Assembly (NCBI GenBank): GCA_003519205.1
Contig: DOXE01000181.1
Span: forward strand, 4,224 to 11,550
Length of the DNA stretch: 7,327 nt
Source: Chloroflexota bacterium
GTDB lineage: Bacteria > Chloroflexota > Anaerolineae > Promineifilales > Promineifilaceae
Direction of reading: 5' to 3'
The notes beneath the pieces are model-generated. The model made no database searches. It was not told the origin of the DNA and worked only from the letters and a program-made list of their open reading frames with translations. Below are positions 1 through 7,012 of the stretch, piece by piece (position 1 is the first letter of the stretch; the number at the start of each line of letters is the position of its first letter). A program made the position numbers and the translations under genes.

Positions 1-2561
1 CGATCGCCGCTGGCAACGATAACCCGCTTTAGCTCAGGCAATTCGCTGGTTTCGGCCAGCAGGTATAACGGCTCAACATATAAAAAGCTGCTGCCCATGG
101 GAATGACAAGTAGATTGCCACGAATGACGCGAGATCCGCGTTGATTCCACAACGAAATTTGGGCCGAGATCTCTGGGTCCTGGTCGATTCGGGCTTCTAC
201 CTGGCTGGGGCCGAAAGCCAGTTCCTGCTTGGGCAACTCGTAAGCAACCAGTTCACCATAGTTGGGGGCATCGCTGCGGGCGGCCAGCCAGGCGATCATA
301 TTGTCTTTCCCGGCCGGGGTATAGGGTTCGATCAGCAGGAACTCGGTGTCCTCTTCATCCGGTAGGGAGAGGATGACATAGTAGGGCTCGATGGGTTGTT
401 CGGCAGTATCAAACACCTCCATAGGGATCGCCCACAGGTCTTCCTGGTTGTAAAAAACCTGGGAATCGGTCATGTGGTATTTCAGATACTGTTGCGTCTG
501 CACGCGAAAGAGGTCTTTAGGATAACGAATGTGAGCCTGCAGGGACTCCGGCATCTCGTTCAGCGGCCGGAAAAGGCCTGGAAAGGCAGCGGAGTAAGCT
601 TGAATAATCGGATCTTCCGGGTCGGCTAAATAGTATGTCACCGTTCCATGATAGGCATCGACGGTCGCTTTCACAGTGTTGCGGATATAGTTAAAGCCCT
701 GTTCGGTAGGCGTCGAATAGGGGAAGTCGCTGCTTAGCGTATAGCCGTCCAGCATCCATACTAAACGACCATCGGCGACGATCAGATAAGGATCGTTGTC
801 GAAAACCAGGAAGGGCGTGATTTGCTTAACCCGATCCCGAATTTGTCGATGGAGCAATACACGCGTCTCGGGCGTGATGTCATCACTGAGCAAAAGGTTG
901 GTTTCCCCGAAACGAATGGCGAAGGCTAAGCGGCGAAGGATATTGCTGAGTTCGACACCACCATCACCGGCATACTTGCTCGTCGCATTCGTAGTGCCTA
1001 CTGGGTAATCAAACTCCTCCGAGTCGCTGCGAACGAAGACGACGTCGTTGATCAATTCGCCGAAATAGATCTCTGGACGATCGACTTCAATATCCACTGA
1101 GCTTCTGGGTGGTAGATCCTGAATGAAGAAATCCGGCCGTCCCTCTGGCGTCACCTGATCTACAGGGCTCATGACCACGCCATAACCATGGGTGAACTGC
1201 AGCTTCTGGTTTACCCACGTCGGGGCGCTGAGGTTTTGTTTGTTCAGTTCCCGGCCGGCTAACATGACCTGGCGGATCTCATCCTCAATTTCGTAGCGGC
1301 CAATATCAATCGTGCTGAATTCGTAGTAAGTTCGCAATTCTTGCAGTTGGGCATAGGTTTGCTGTAAAAGCCGGTCATCCCATAATCGCACATTCTGCAA
1401 GGTGGCCCTGTTTTGAACCAGATCCTGGTTGGTCAACTCGGTCACGGTGCCAAATGGACGGGCATCGACCTCGTCCAGGGCAAAGGCCAGACGAGTGAAT
1501 TTAATATTATTTTCGATGTAGGGAAGTTCGCGAGACAGTTCGTTCGGTTCCACCACATAACGCTGTAAGACTGATGGATAGATGTTACCAACCGCAATGG
1601 TGGCAATCAGCCATAACCCACCGACAATTAGGAGCGGTCTTACAGCCGGCCGGAAAATATTGATGGCTGCGATCACGGCCAACACGACTATAAGTGCTAA
1701 CTGTACATATAAGGCTGGCAGCGTTGCATTAAGATCGGTATAGCTCGCACCAAAAGCAACCCCTCGCGGAGAATATAACAACTCATAAATGTCCAGCCAA
1801 TAACTGACCGCCCAAAGGATAAAGACGAAAACCCCCAAGATGGCGGTGTGGCGGCGCATTTGAGTAGGAAAAACTACCTTCCACCGTCCACTCCGGATAC
1901 CTACCCAATTGTCGGCCAGGTAAATGCCAGCGGTACCAAGCAGGGTGAGCACGAATAAAGGCAATAGCCAGCCGATAAGGAATCGATACAGCGGTAATTG
2001 AAAGAGGTAAAAACCTAGATCGAGACTAAAAATAGGATCTTCCACCCCATAAGGCTGGCGATAATAGAATAAGAGGAATTTTTGCCAACCTGACGCGCCC
2101 GCAGCGGCGAAAATGAAGCTGACGAACAGTGCTGTGCCGGTGATCAGGCCTTTGATCCCTGGCAGATTCAATAAGCGTAATTTGTTTATGCCGCCATGCC
2201 GTCTAGCATTTTTATAGGCCAGGCGCCAATTGATGAGCAATACAGCGCCAGCAAATAGGATAAAAATCAAGAATGTGGCGACTCGAACGCCCCATTGAGT
2301 CAACCAGAATCGCTGGAAATCCTGGGCACTAAACCACAGCCATTCGGTGTAAGTGGTAATGATCCAGTTGAAACTCAGCAATAAAACAATGATTAGGATC
2401 CCGAGCCAAAGCCAGCGGTTGATCCACCACGGCCGGCCGGAACCACCGCCGTTTCCCCCACCACCATCATCGCCATCGCCTCCGTTTCCTTCGCTCCAGC
2501 CATCATCCTCTTCAAAGGCGCGCCGGAAAACCTCCGGAATATCTACAATGTCACGATCCAT
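1..2561 (-). CDS. UPF0182 family large integral membrane protein (C-terminus cut by window edge)
   Basis: This is the N-terminal 853 residues of a UPF0182 (COG1615) protein; the frame is open to base 1, so the C-terminal end is missing. Family members run to roughly 900-1000 residues and their function is unknown. The start at 2561 is set by AGGAG (2567-2571) five bases upstream of ATG. Residues 17-42 are acidic and glycine-rich (EEDDGWSEGNGGDGDDGGGG). Seven hydrophobic segments follow, at about 46-70, 91-111, 138-156, 190-215, 239-258, 283-302 and 308-326. The rest is a long non-membrane region with recognisable family blocks: FTHGYGVVMSPV (about 456-467), RPDFFIQDLPP (475-485), and near the window edge FLYVEPLYLLAE and LPELKRVIVASGD. 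I translated long stretches and found no stop or frameshift. It is transcribed divergently from yjbQ. The family assignment is secure; a biochemical role cannot be given. Confidence 0.96.
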   Translation of the reverse strand, partial: MDRDIVDIPEVFRRAFEEDDGWSEGNGGDGDDGGGGNGGGSGRPWWINRWLWLGILIIVLLLSFNWIITTYTEWLWFSAQDFQRFWLTQWGVRVATFLIFILFAGAVLLINWRLAYKNARRHGGINKLRLLNLPGIKGLITGTALFVSFIFAAAGASGWQKFLLFYYRQPYGVEDPIFSLDLGFYLFQLPLYRFLIGWLLPLFVLTLLGTAGIYLADNWVGIRSGRWKVVFPTQMRRHTAILGVFVFILWAVSYWLDIYELLYSPRGVAFGASYTDLNATLPALYVQLALIVVLAVIAAINIFRPAVRPLLIVGGLWLIATIAVGNIYPSVLQRYVVEPNELSRELPYIENNIKFTRLAFALDEVDARPFGTVTELTNQDLVQNRATLQNVRLWDDRLLQQTYAQLQELRTYYEFSTIDIGRYEIEDEIRQVMLAGRELNKQNLSAPTWVNQKLQFTHGYGVVMSPVDQVTPEGRPDFFIQDLPPRSSVDIEVDRPEIYFGELINDVVFVRSDSEEFDYPVGTTNATSKYAGDGGVELSNILRRLAFAIRFGETNLLLSDDITPETRVLLHRQIRDRVKQITPFLVFDNDPYLIVADGRLVWMLDGYTLSSDFPYSTPTEQGFNYIRNTVKATVDAYHGTVTYYLADPEDPIIQAYSAAFPGLFRPLNEMPESLQAHIRYPKDLFRVQTQQYLKYHMTDSQVFYNQEDLWAIPMEVFDTAEQPIEPYYVILSLPDEEDTEFLLIEPYTPAGKDNMIAWLAARSDAPNYGELVAYELPKQELAFGPSQVEARIDQDPEISAQISLWNQRGSRVIRGNLLVIPMGSSFLYVEPLYLLAETSELPELKRVIVASGD

Positions 2562-2597
2562 TAAAGCTCCTACAATTGCCAAAACAAGATCTTTCGC

Positions 2598-2625
2598 ATG
2601 GTATGGGTTGCTCCCAATATACCAT
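2598..2625. repeat. Inverted repeat upstream of the UPF0182 gene
   Basis: The arms ATGGTAT (2598-2604) and ATACCAT (2619-2625) are perfect 7-base inverted copies. GGG (2605-2607) can pair with CCC (2613-2615) inside them, leaving a five-base loop TTGCT and a three-base bulge AAT. It lies 37 bases upstream of the UPF0182 start codon, so it could be an operator or a hairpin in the 5' leader of that gene. No T-run follows it on either strand, so it does not look like a terminator. The repeat is seen directly; any role is inference. Confidence 0.4.
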
Positions 2626-2667
2626 CATTCGTTGACTGTTTGCCTTGCCAACGGTTTACTTGGACGC

Positions 2668-2695
2668 TTGACAAGATTATGCTCCATTGTATCCT
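2668..2695 (+). promoter_or_regulatory. Sigma70-type promoter for yjbQ
   Basis: A perfect -35 hexamer TTGACA (2668-2673) is followed after 16 bases by TATCCT (2690-2695), a 4/6 match to the -10 consensus. Transcription would begin near 2702, giving a leader of about 70 bases before the yjbQ ATG. That leader contains a 6-bp inverted repeat, ATTGGC (2724-2729) and GCCAAT (2746-2751), around an A-rich 16-base loop. On the opposite strand CATAAT (complement of 2676-2681) is a possible -10 for the UPF0182 gene, but I find no good -35 for it. If used, the two promoters would overlap. The -35 sits in the near-palindrome CTTGACAAG. Confidence 0.5.
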
Positions 2696-2774
2696 TTTTT
2701 GCAGGGTTCCCTTAGATAACTAGATTGGCTCTCATAAAAAAACTGGCCAATGGTCTATTCAGTAGGAGTAGAAA

Positions 2775-3194
2775 ATGACCGTAACGACGAAGGCGATTGA
2801 GTTACAGACGAGAGGAAACGGCGATATAAACGATATCACCCAGGCGGTGTCTTCGGCCGTCAGGGAGACTGGCTTGCGGGATGGGACGGTGACTATCTTC
2901 TGTCCCTCTTCCACCAGCGCTTTGACGACCATTGAGTATGAATCGGGTTGCATTAGCGACTTGCAGCGCCTGTTTGACGAGATCGTTGACCCGGCACGCC
3001 ATTACGCCCATAATGCTCGTTGGGGAGATGGCAACGGCCATAGTCACGTTCGAGCGGCCTTGCTAGGGCCATCGCTCACGGTTCCGTTTGTGGACGGCCG
3101 GCTCACGCTGGGCACCTGGCAACAGATCATCTATGTGGACTTCGACAACCGTTCGCGGCAGAGGCGATTGGTGGCCCAGGTGATGGGGGAGTGA
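2775..3194 (+). CDS. yjbQ: YjbQ/UPF0047 family protein
   Basis: This is a complete 139-residue protein, the usual length for UPF0047 (PF01894). The start ATG has AGGAG (2764-2768) six bases upstream. Family blocks are clear: SSTSALTTIEYESG (about residues 46-59), HNARWGDGNGHSHVRAALLG (78-97), and GRLTLGTWQQIIYVDFDNRS near the C-terminus. Members are small soluble proteins that form trimers; weak thiamin-phosphate synthase activity has been reported, but the physiological role is not settled. From memory, E. coli YjbQ has a histidine in the HTSAS block; here the aligned residue is serine, as in a divergent branch of the family. The GNGHSH motif, a likely metal or active-site element, is intact. 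It is monocistronic, divergent from the UPF0182 gene and convergent with the transglutaminase gene, so there is no operon partner to suggest a pathway. Confidence 0.95.
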   Translation: MTVTTKAIELQTRGNGDINDITQAVSSAVRETGLRDGTVTIFCPSSTSALTTIEYESGCISDLQRLFDEIVDPARHYAHNARWGDGNGHSHVRAALLGPSLTVPFVDGRLTLGTWQQIIYVDFDNRSRQRRLVAQVMGE

Positions 3195-3202
3195 GTGACA
3201 TA

Positions 3203-3243
3203 CGCAAAGTTGAACGCGCCGTAAAGGTTCAACTTGGGTTGCG
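3203..3243. terminator. Hairpin just after yjbQ, possible transcription end
   Basis: AAGTTGAAC (3207-3215) and GTTCAACTT (3227-3235) are perfect 9-base inverted copies around an 11-base loop. CGCA (3203-3206) and TGCG (3240-3243) can extend the stem past a four-base bulge (GGGT, 3236-3239). It starts eight bases after the yjbQ stop codon, where a terminator is expected. No T-run follows on the plus strand (the next bases are A-rich), so it is not a canonical intrinsic terminator. It could instead stabilise the mRNA 3' end or block convergent transcription. The structure is clear; the function is inference. Confidence 0.45.
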
Positions 3244-3248
3244 AAGAT

Positions 3249-3289
3249 AAAAAATATTGGTTGAGGTAGCCTTGGACCTTGTCAGCCAA
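3249..3289 (-). terminator. Weak intrinsic terminator candidate for the DUF58-transglutaminase operon
   Basis: Read on the minus strand, 17 bases after the transglutaminase stop codon, TTGG and AGGT can pair with ACCT and CCAA across internal loops (3257-3289). A T-rich run TATTTTTTAT follows directly (complement of 3248-3257). Stem strength is poor and interrupted, so this is only a candidate. Placement at the end of the operon and the T-run are the supporting points. Confidence 0.3.
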
Positions 3290-3305
3290 GAAATTGATCC
3301 CAATC

Positions 3306-5591
3306 TTATGTCTCTGTCCCTGTCTTAGTCCTGGCTATCATTTGGGATAGCCTGTTCACGAGACTTAAAAGCCACAATCGGCCGCGAATTCGTCTCCAAC
3401 TGTCCACGGCTGGGCTTGAATCTAGTTTTTGACGGCTATACTGGTGGGTCTCAAATGAAGCCGTCACCTGCTTTATATCCGGGAAGAGTTTGGCCAAGTT
3501 CAAGTGCCTGGCCAACGATCCTTCCTCCATCGTCTCCAGCCGGCCGAAAAGGGCCGCTTCGAACTCCCTGGGCGTCTGGCTCAGTGGGGTGGGTTGGTCC
3601 AATTGTTTGGCCCTATGTAGGAGTCGATGGTAAGCCCAGATAGTGCCATCCTCCTTTGTTAGGCGCGGATTTCGTCGACGCCAGTAATACCAGCCAGCGA
3701 TAATGAGAACCAGGGGAACAAAAAGCAGGATCCTTGGCCAGCGGGCAGGCGTTTTTTCGGGTATTGGTGGAGGTGAGAATTGACCTTCGATGTTTTCGTT
3801 GGAAGGTGACGCTTCAATGGGACTACTGTCAAATGCGCTACTGACAGGGAAAGTGGCCGTAGGCTCAAATTCTACCCAACCATAACCGGTAAAATAGATT
3901 TCGGCCCAGGAGTGACCGTCGATTTGGCGGATGGTCTGGACCCCATCTTCGCCGGCCGGCTGGGCCAGGAAACCGGCGGCTAGGCGGGCTGGAAGCCCCA
4001 AACCGCGGGCCATGATCACCATGGCCGAAGCATAATAATCACAGTAGCCGCTCTGTAAGTCAAAGAGGAAATAATCTACCGGTTCAGCCCCGGCCGGTGG
4101 CAGCTCCACCTCGAGTGAATATGGATACTGGCGCAAGAATCGCTCCAAGGCTTTTGCCTGATCATAAGGTGACAAATAGATTTGGGGATCGGCGACTTCT
4201 CGGGCCAGCTCGTGGACCCGTTCGGGAATTGACTCCGGTAGGGTGGTATAGCGGGCCATGATCGCCGGGGGAACGGCAGCTAAATTGGCCTGTCGCAATT
4301 GATCGGATGGGGCCACGGCGATGCTCGATCTGGCTGAGTAATGATTGCCCTTTCCACGTACCCGGCTCATGTCATCTTGGCCGCGCCAATAAACGGAGAC
4401 GGCCTGATCAAATTGAAGGGGATAGCCCAAGGTATAACGAGTCGTCGAATCGCCGAACGCCCAATCAATGGTTTGGTCTAGGGCTATCTGACCTTCATAG
4501 GCAGGAATGGAGAGGGTCTGGTTGGCACTGACCGTCTCTACTCTCTCAGCGGACAGAGCCCAGCCTCGGCCGGTATAGATGTCGTAGCTGATCCCACGCC
4601 AGTGAGTGATGCCCGGGGACCCCCCTGCCACCGTGGCCGTCATGACCACCGTCTCTAATAATTCCGGGGGTTGGCCAAGCAGGTAATTGCGTGGCAACTC
4701 GCCGGCAGTTGTTCCCGCATCGCCGCCTGGCTCAACCCTCAGTTGCTCTAGGTCTGGTTGCCGAACGCCGGCAAAGGCCCGGCTGAACATTTCCTCGGCC
4801 TGGTGGACGGCCGGGCGATTGAGAACGAGCCGGGACAATGTATCCCAGTTGACGGTCGGGACGAGGTAGGCCAGAGCAAGCAAAATCAGGGCGATACCAG
4901 CGCTATTAACCAGAAGGTCCAGGCGTATCTCATTAGAATAGTCGATACCCTTTGAGCCCCAACTTCGCTCCAGGTCGGCAAAATGCACCACGGCCGCCAA
5001 GAGTGCTGCCAGGCCAATAAACAGGGCGACCGGCTCAAGGGTGACGTCGCCATAATAACCGTTCACGGCTAGGGCTAAGCCCATGGCCATAAGCCCAGCC
5101 AGAGGACGTCGCTGCCTAAAAGTGCTCCAGGCGGCATAAACAGCCAGCAGCCAGGCGATAAGACCCAATCCAAAAGCAAAGACGATGGTCTCCCGGCTAC
5201 TTCCACCGTCTAATACGGCGGTCAACCAGCCGCCAAATCGATCGAGGAAAAGCCCCCAATTCTGCCGAATGTGCCCGGCCACCGGCGACCAACCGGCAAT
5301 AAGAGTGTCCATCGGCGGATATAAGCGGGCCAGCCATAAAGTGGTAAACACCAGACCATAGGCTAGCAAAATCGACCAGGCAGATAGCCAGCCCAACGGC
5401 CGCTTGGTCAAAACCAAGGCTAGAAGCAGACCTAGCAAGGAGGCCCACACAACGCTTCCTTCAGGCACCCATTTGACCATGGTTACTTGGAAGAGCACCA
5501 CGCTGGTGATGGACAGGATCAGAAAAACCGAAAGCCAACCTTCTGCTGGTTGGAATCGTCGCCAGGCCCAACTTATTACCTTCAGGATCAT
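3306..5591 (-). CDS. TgpA-like membrane protein with transglutaminase-fold domain and DUF4129-like tail
   Basis: This complete 761-residue protein has the TgpA architecture (DUF3488-like N-terminus, transglutaminase core, DUF4129-like tail). Hydrophobic segments lie at about 20-40, 46-62, 68-88, 134-153, 163-178, 186-206 and 226-246, followed by an extracytoplasmic region and a last membrane helix at about 620-637. The core spans about 470-580: Cys517 in SGYCDYYASAM and His560 in DGHSWAEIYF match the catalytic Cys and His. The third position, in FEPTA, is Glu576 where many relatives have Asp. The cytoplasmic tail (about 650-745) has the PLSQTPREFEAAL block typical of DUF4129. The best-known relative is Pseudomonas aeruginosa TgpA, an essential inner-membrane protein with a periplasmic transglutaminase domain; its substrate is unresolved. 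The start lies 16 bases after the DUF58 stop, with no clear Shine-Dalgarno and an in-frame TAA one codon upstream (TAA ACG ATG), which suggests co-transcription and possibly coupled translation. Confidence 0.94.
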   Translation of the reverse strand: MILKVISWAWRRFQPAEGWLSVFLILSITSVVLFQVTMVKWVPEGSVVWASLLGLLLALVLTKRPLGWLSAWSILLAYGLVFTTLWLARLYPPMDTLIAGWSPVAGHIRQNWGLFLDRFGGWLTAVLDGGSSRETIVFAFGLGLIAWLLAVYAAWSTFRQRRPLAGLMAMGLALAVNGYYGDVTLEPVALFIGLAALLAAVVHFADLERSWGSKGIDYSNEIRLDLLVNSAGIALILLALAYLVPTVNWDTLSRLVLNRPAVHQAEEMFSRAFAGVRQPDLEQLRVEPGGDAGTTAGELPRNYLLGQPPELLETVVMTATVAGGSPGITHWRGISYDIYTGRGWALSAERVETVSANQTLSIPAYEGQIALDQTIDWAFGDSTTRYTLGYPLQFDQAVSVYWRGQDDMSRVRGKGNHYSARSSIAVAPSDQLRQANLAAVPPAIMARYTTLPESIPERVHELAREVADPQIYLSPYDQAKALERFLRQYPYSLEVELPPAGAEPVDYFLFDLQSGYCDYYASAMVIMARGLGLPARLAAGFLAQPAGEDGVQTIRQIDGHSWAEIYFTGYGWVEFEPTATFPVSSAFDSSPIEASPSNENIEGQFSPPPIPEKTPARWPRILLFVPLVLIIAGWYYWRRRNPRLTKEDGTIWAYHRLLHRAKQLDQPTPLSQTPREFEAALFGRLETMEEGSLARHLNLAKLFPDIKQVTASFETHQYSRQKLDSSPAVDSWRRIRGRLWLLSLVNRLSQMIARTKTGTET

Positions 5592-5607
5592 CGTTTATGT
5601 TCAACAA

Positions 5608-6903
5608 TCACTGGTCAAATGGGCTACGCACCGTGATCACTTTGCCGGTAGCCGTAACTTTGAATTCCCAAAAACCTCGCCGGGCTGCCTCTTGGATGGG
5701 CCGGCCAACCTGACCTCGCTGGATCAGATAACAATCAAAACCATGTCGGCGGACCGTGTCCCACAAACCCTTAACCCGAAGGGTGGCCGGTTGTGGTCCC
5801 TCTTGAAAGCTGTCCCGGTCGAGTAACACCACATTACAAGTAATGCCTCTTTGGGCCAATTGCAGTAAATCAGGCAGCCAATTATCGTCACCGCTAGGAG
5901 TAATGACGATGACCGCGCTCCGCCTTCGAGCAACCTGGGCCAGGTCTCGTAAGGCAACCCTAAGATCGGCCTGGCCGTCGGCCGTGGCTAGAGCCAGAGC
6001 CCGAAGCAACTTCCAACGCTGGCTTTCTCCCCTGCTGGGTGTGATCAGTTGTGGTTGTCGGCCATATGTAGCCAAACCAATCGCCCGGTGCCGCTCCAGG
6101 CTTTGGGCTGAAAGAGCCGCTGCTAGCAAGACCATGTGTTCTTCTGTGCTATCGGCGCCCTGGCCGAGTTGCACGGACGTTTGAAAATCGAGCAATATCC
6201 AAACGTCGCCAGCTGCATCCAGGTCGAATTGGCGAATGAATAACGAGTCGCGACGAGCTGTCGTCGGCCAGTGGATCCAATGCAAGGGATCCTGAGGTTG
6301 GTAATGGCGAACGCCGGCTGCGTTGATGGTGGCCTGCCAACTGCGCTGCCTGGCCCGGGACCGGCCGCTGCTCTGTCCATCCGGCAATGGGACCGGGATT
6401 TGGCTGTGGATGGGAGGATGGATGATGATTTCTTGGGATTCGGGATAAGGGATGATTACTTTGAAGATGCCAAAGGGGTCAGCGCTGTGTAAGGCCCAGG
6501 GGCCTAATCGAAACTGGCCGCGTTGCTGGCAAACGGCCGACTGGCGCCAGCGATCAATGGTGCGGGAACCGACGCTTCGGACGACAGCCGCCCGGTAGCC
6601 GGGTACATTGCTTTCATCCACCACCTCAACCCACAATGCCGGCAGTTCACCATCATTACGAATTTCAAACTGCTCCCCAAGCCGGTCGCCAACTGAAACC
6701 CAGCCAAATCGAAGATGGCGGCTTCCCTGTAGCCCCCTTGACAACAATCTGGCCCATAAATAAGCAGCCAGGATTAAACCGCCCATGCCGATCAGCAGTG
6801 TATTCCAAATTTTGCTGGGAAGTAAGACGGCGGCCAGGACGAGCATGAGCAAGGATATAAATGGCAACCGCCGTTGTAGCCTGATGGCTGGCTTGAACTC
6901 CAT
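5608..6903 (-). CDS. DUF58 family membrane-anchored protein
   Basis: This complete 431-residue protein has two hydrophobic segments near the N-terminus (about 13-30 and 33-52), a beta-rich region containing RGQFRLGPWALHSADPFGIF (128-147), and the DUF58 (PF01882) signature YQPQDPLHWIHWPTTARR at 201-218, then FIRQFD. Family members usually read GDPLRRIHWKASAR here, so this copy departs at several positions. A von Willebrand A-like fold follows, beginning DVWILLDFQTS (233-243). The usual DxSxS metal site is degenerate (D239, Q241, S243), although TPSGDD at 335-340 is present. DUF58 proteins commonly sit between a MoxR ATPase and a transglutaminase-domain protein; the transglutaminase gene follows 16 bases downstream, so the two are almost certainly one operon. 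No MoxR gene is present in the window. The start is the first ATG after an in-frame stop and has no convincing Shine-Dalgarno. The molecular function is unknown. Confidence 0.94.
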   Translation of the reverse strand: MEFKPAIRLQRRLPFISLLMLVLAAVLLPSKIWNTLLIGMGGLILAAYLWARLLSRGLQGSRHLRFGWVSVGDRLGEQFEIRNDGELPALWVEVVDESNVPGYRAAVVRSVGSRTIDRWRQSAVCQQRGQFRLGPWALHSADPFGIFKVIIPYPESQEIIIHPPIHSQIPVPLPDGQSSGRSRARQRSWQATINAAGVRHYQPQDPLHWIHWPTTARRDSLFIRQFDLDAAGDVWILLDFQTSVQLGQGADSTEEHMVLLAAALSAQSLERHRAIGLATYGRQPQLITPSRGESQRWKLLRALALATADGQADLRVALRDLAQVARRRSAVIVITPSGDDNWLPDLLQLAQRGITCNVVLLDRDSFQEGPQPATLRVKGLWDTVRRHGFDCYLIQRGQVGRPIQEAARRGFWEFKVTATGKVITVRSPFDQ

Positions 6904-6909
6904 AGCTCG

Positions 6910-6937
6910 ATTGTGCCACAGGACGGCCAGCCGGCAA
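6910..6937 (-). promoter_or_regulatory. Possible promoter for the DUF58-transglutaminase operon
   Basis: On the minus strand TTGCCG (complement of 6932-6937) and CACAAT (complement of 6910-6915) are separated by 16 bases; each matches its consensus at 4 of 6 positions. The -10 ends six bases before the DUF58 ATG at 6903, so transcription from it would start at or next to the ATG and give a leaderless or nearly leaderless mRNA. That would fit the lack of a clear Shine-Dalgarno. The remaining spacer DNA (6904-7012) shows no convincing terminator for the upstream ATPase gene, so read-through from that gene is an alternative. Weak evidence. Confidence 0.27.
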
Positions 6938-7012
6938 GAGGAAACAATGGTGTGCTTAACAGCTCATAATTGCCCGGCCGATTTGACGATCTGCATGAGG
7001 TTGCGAAGAGAA

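Noticed and set aside
2443..2490. A short tandem repeat (CCACCACCATCATCGCC-like)
   Set aside because: It is codon-level low complexity encoding the Gly/Asp tail of the UPF0182 protein, not an independent repeat array.
2353..2715. A 120-codon plus-strand open frame rich in Pro and Ser
   Set aside because: It is the antisense reading of the Gly/Asp-rich start of the UPF0182 gene plus its promoter region; the proline run simply mirrors the glycine codons.
2702..2774. A TPP riboswitch in the yjbQ leader, given the thiamin link of the family
   Set aside because: The leader is only about 70 bases long and lacks the CUGAGA-type conserved elements of the THI box.
5404..5826. A 140-codon plus-strand open frame across the DUF58-transglutaminase junction
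   Set aside because: It lies antisense to two well-recognised genes, its product shows no family features, and no ribosome site or promoter supports it.
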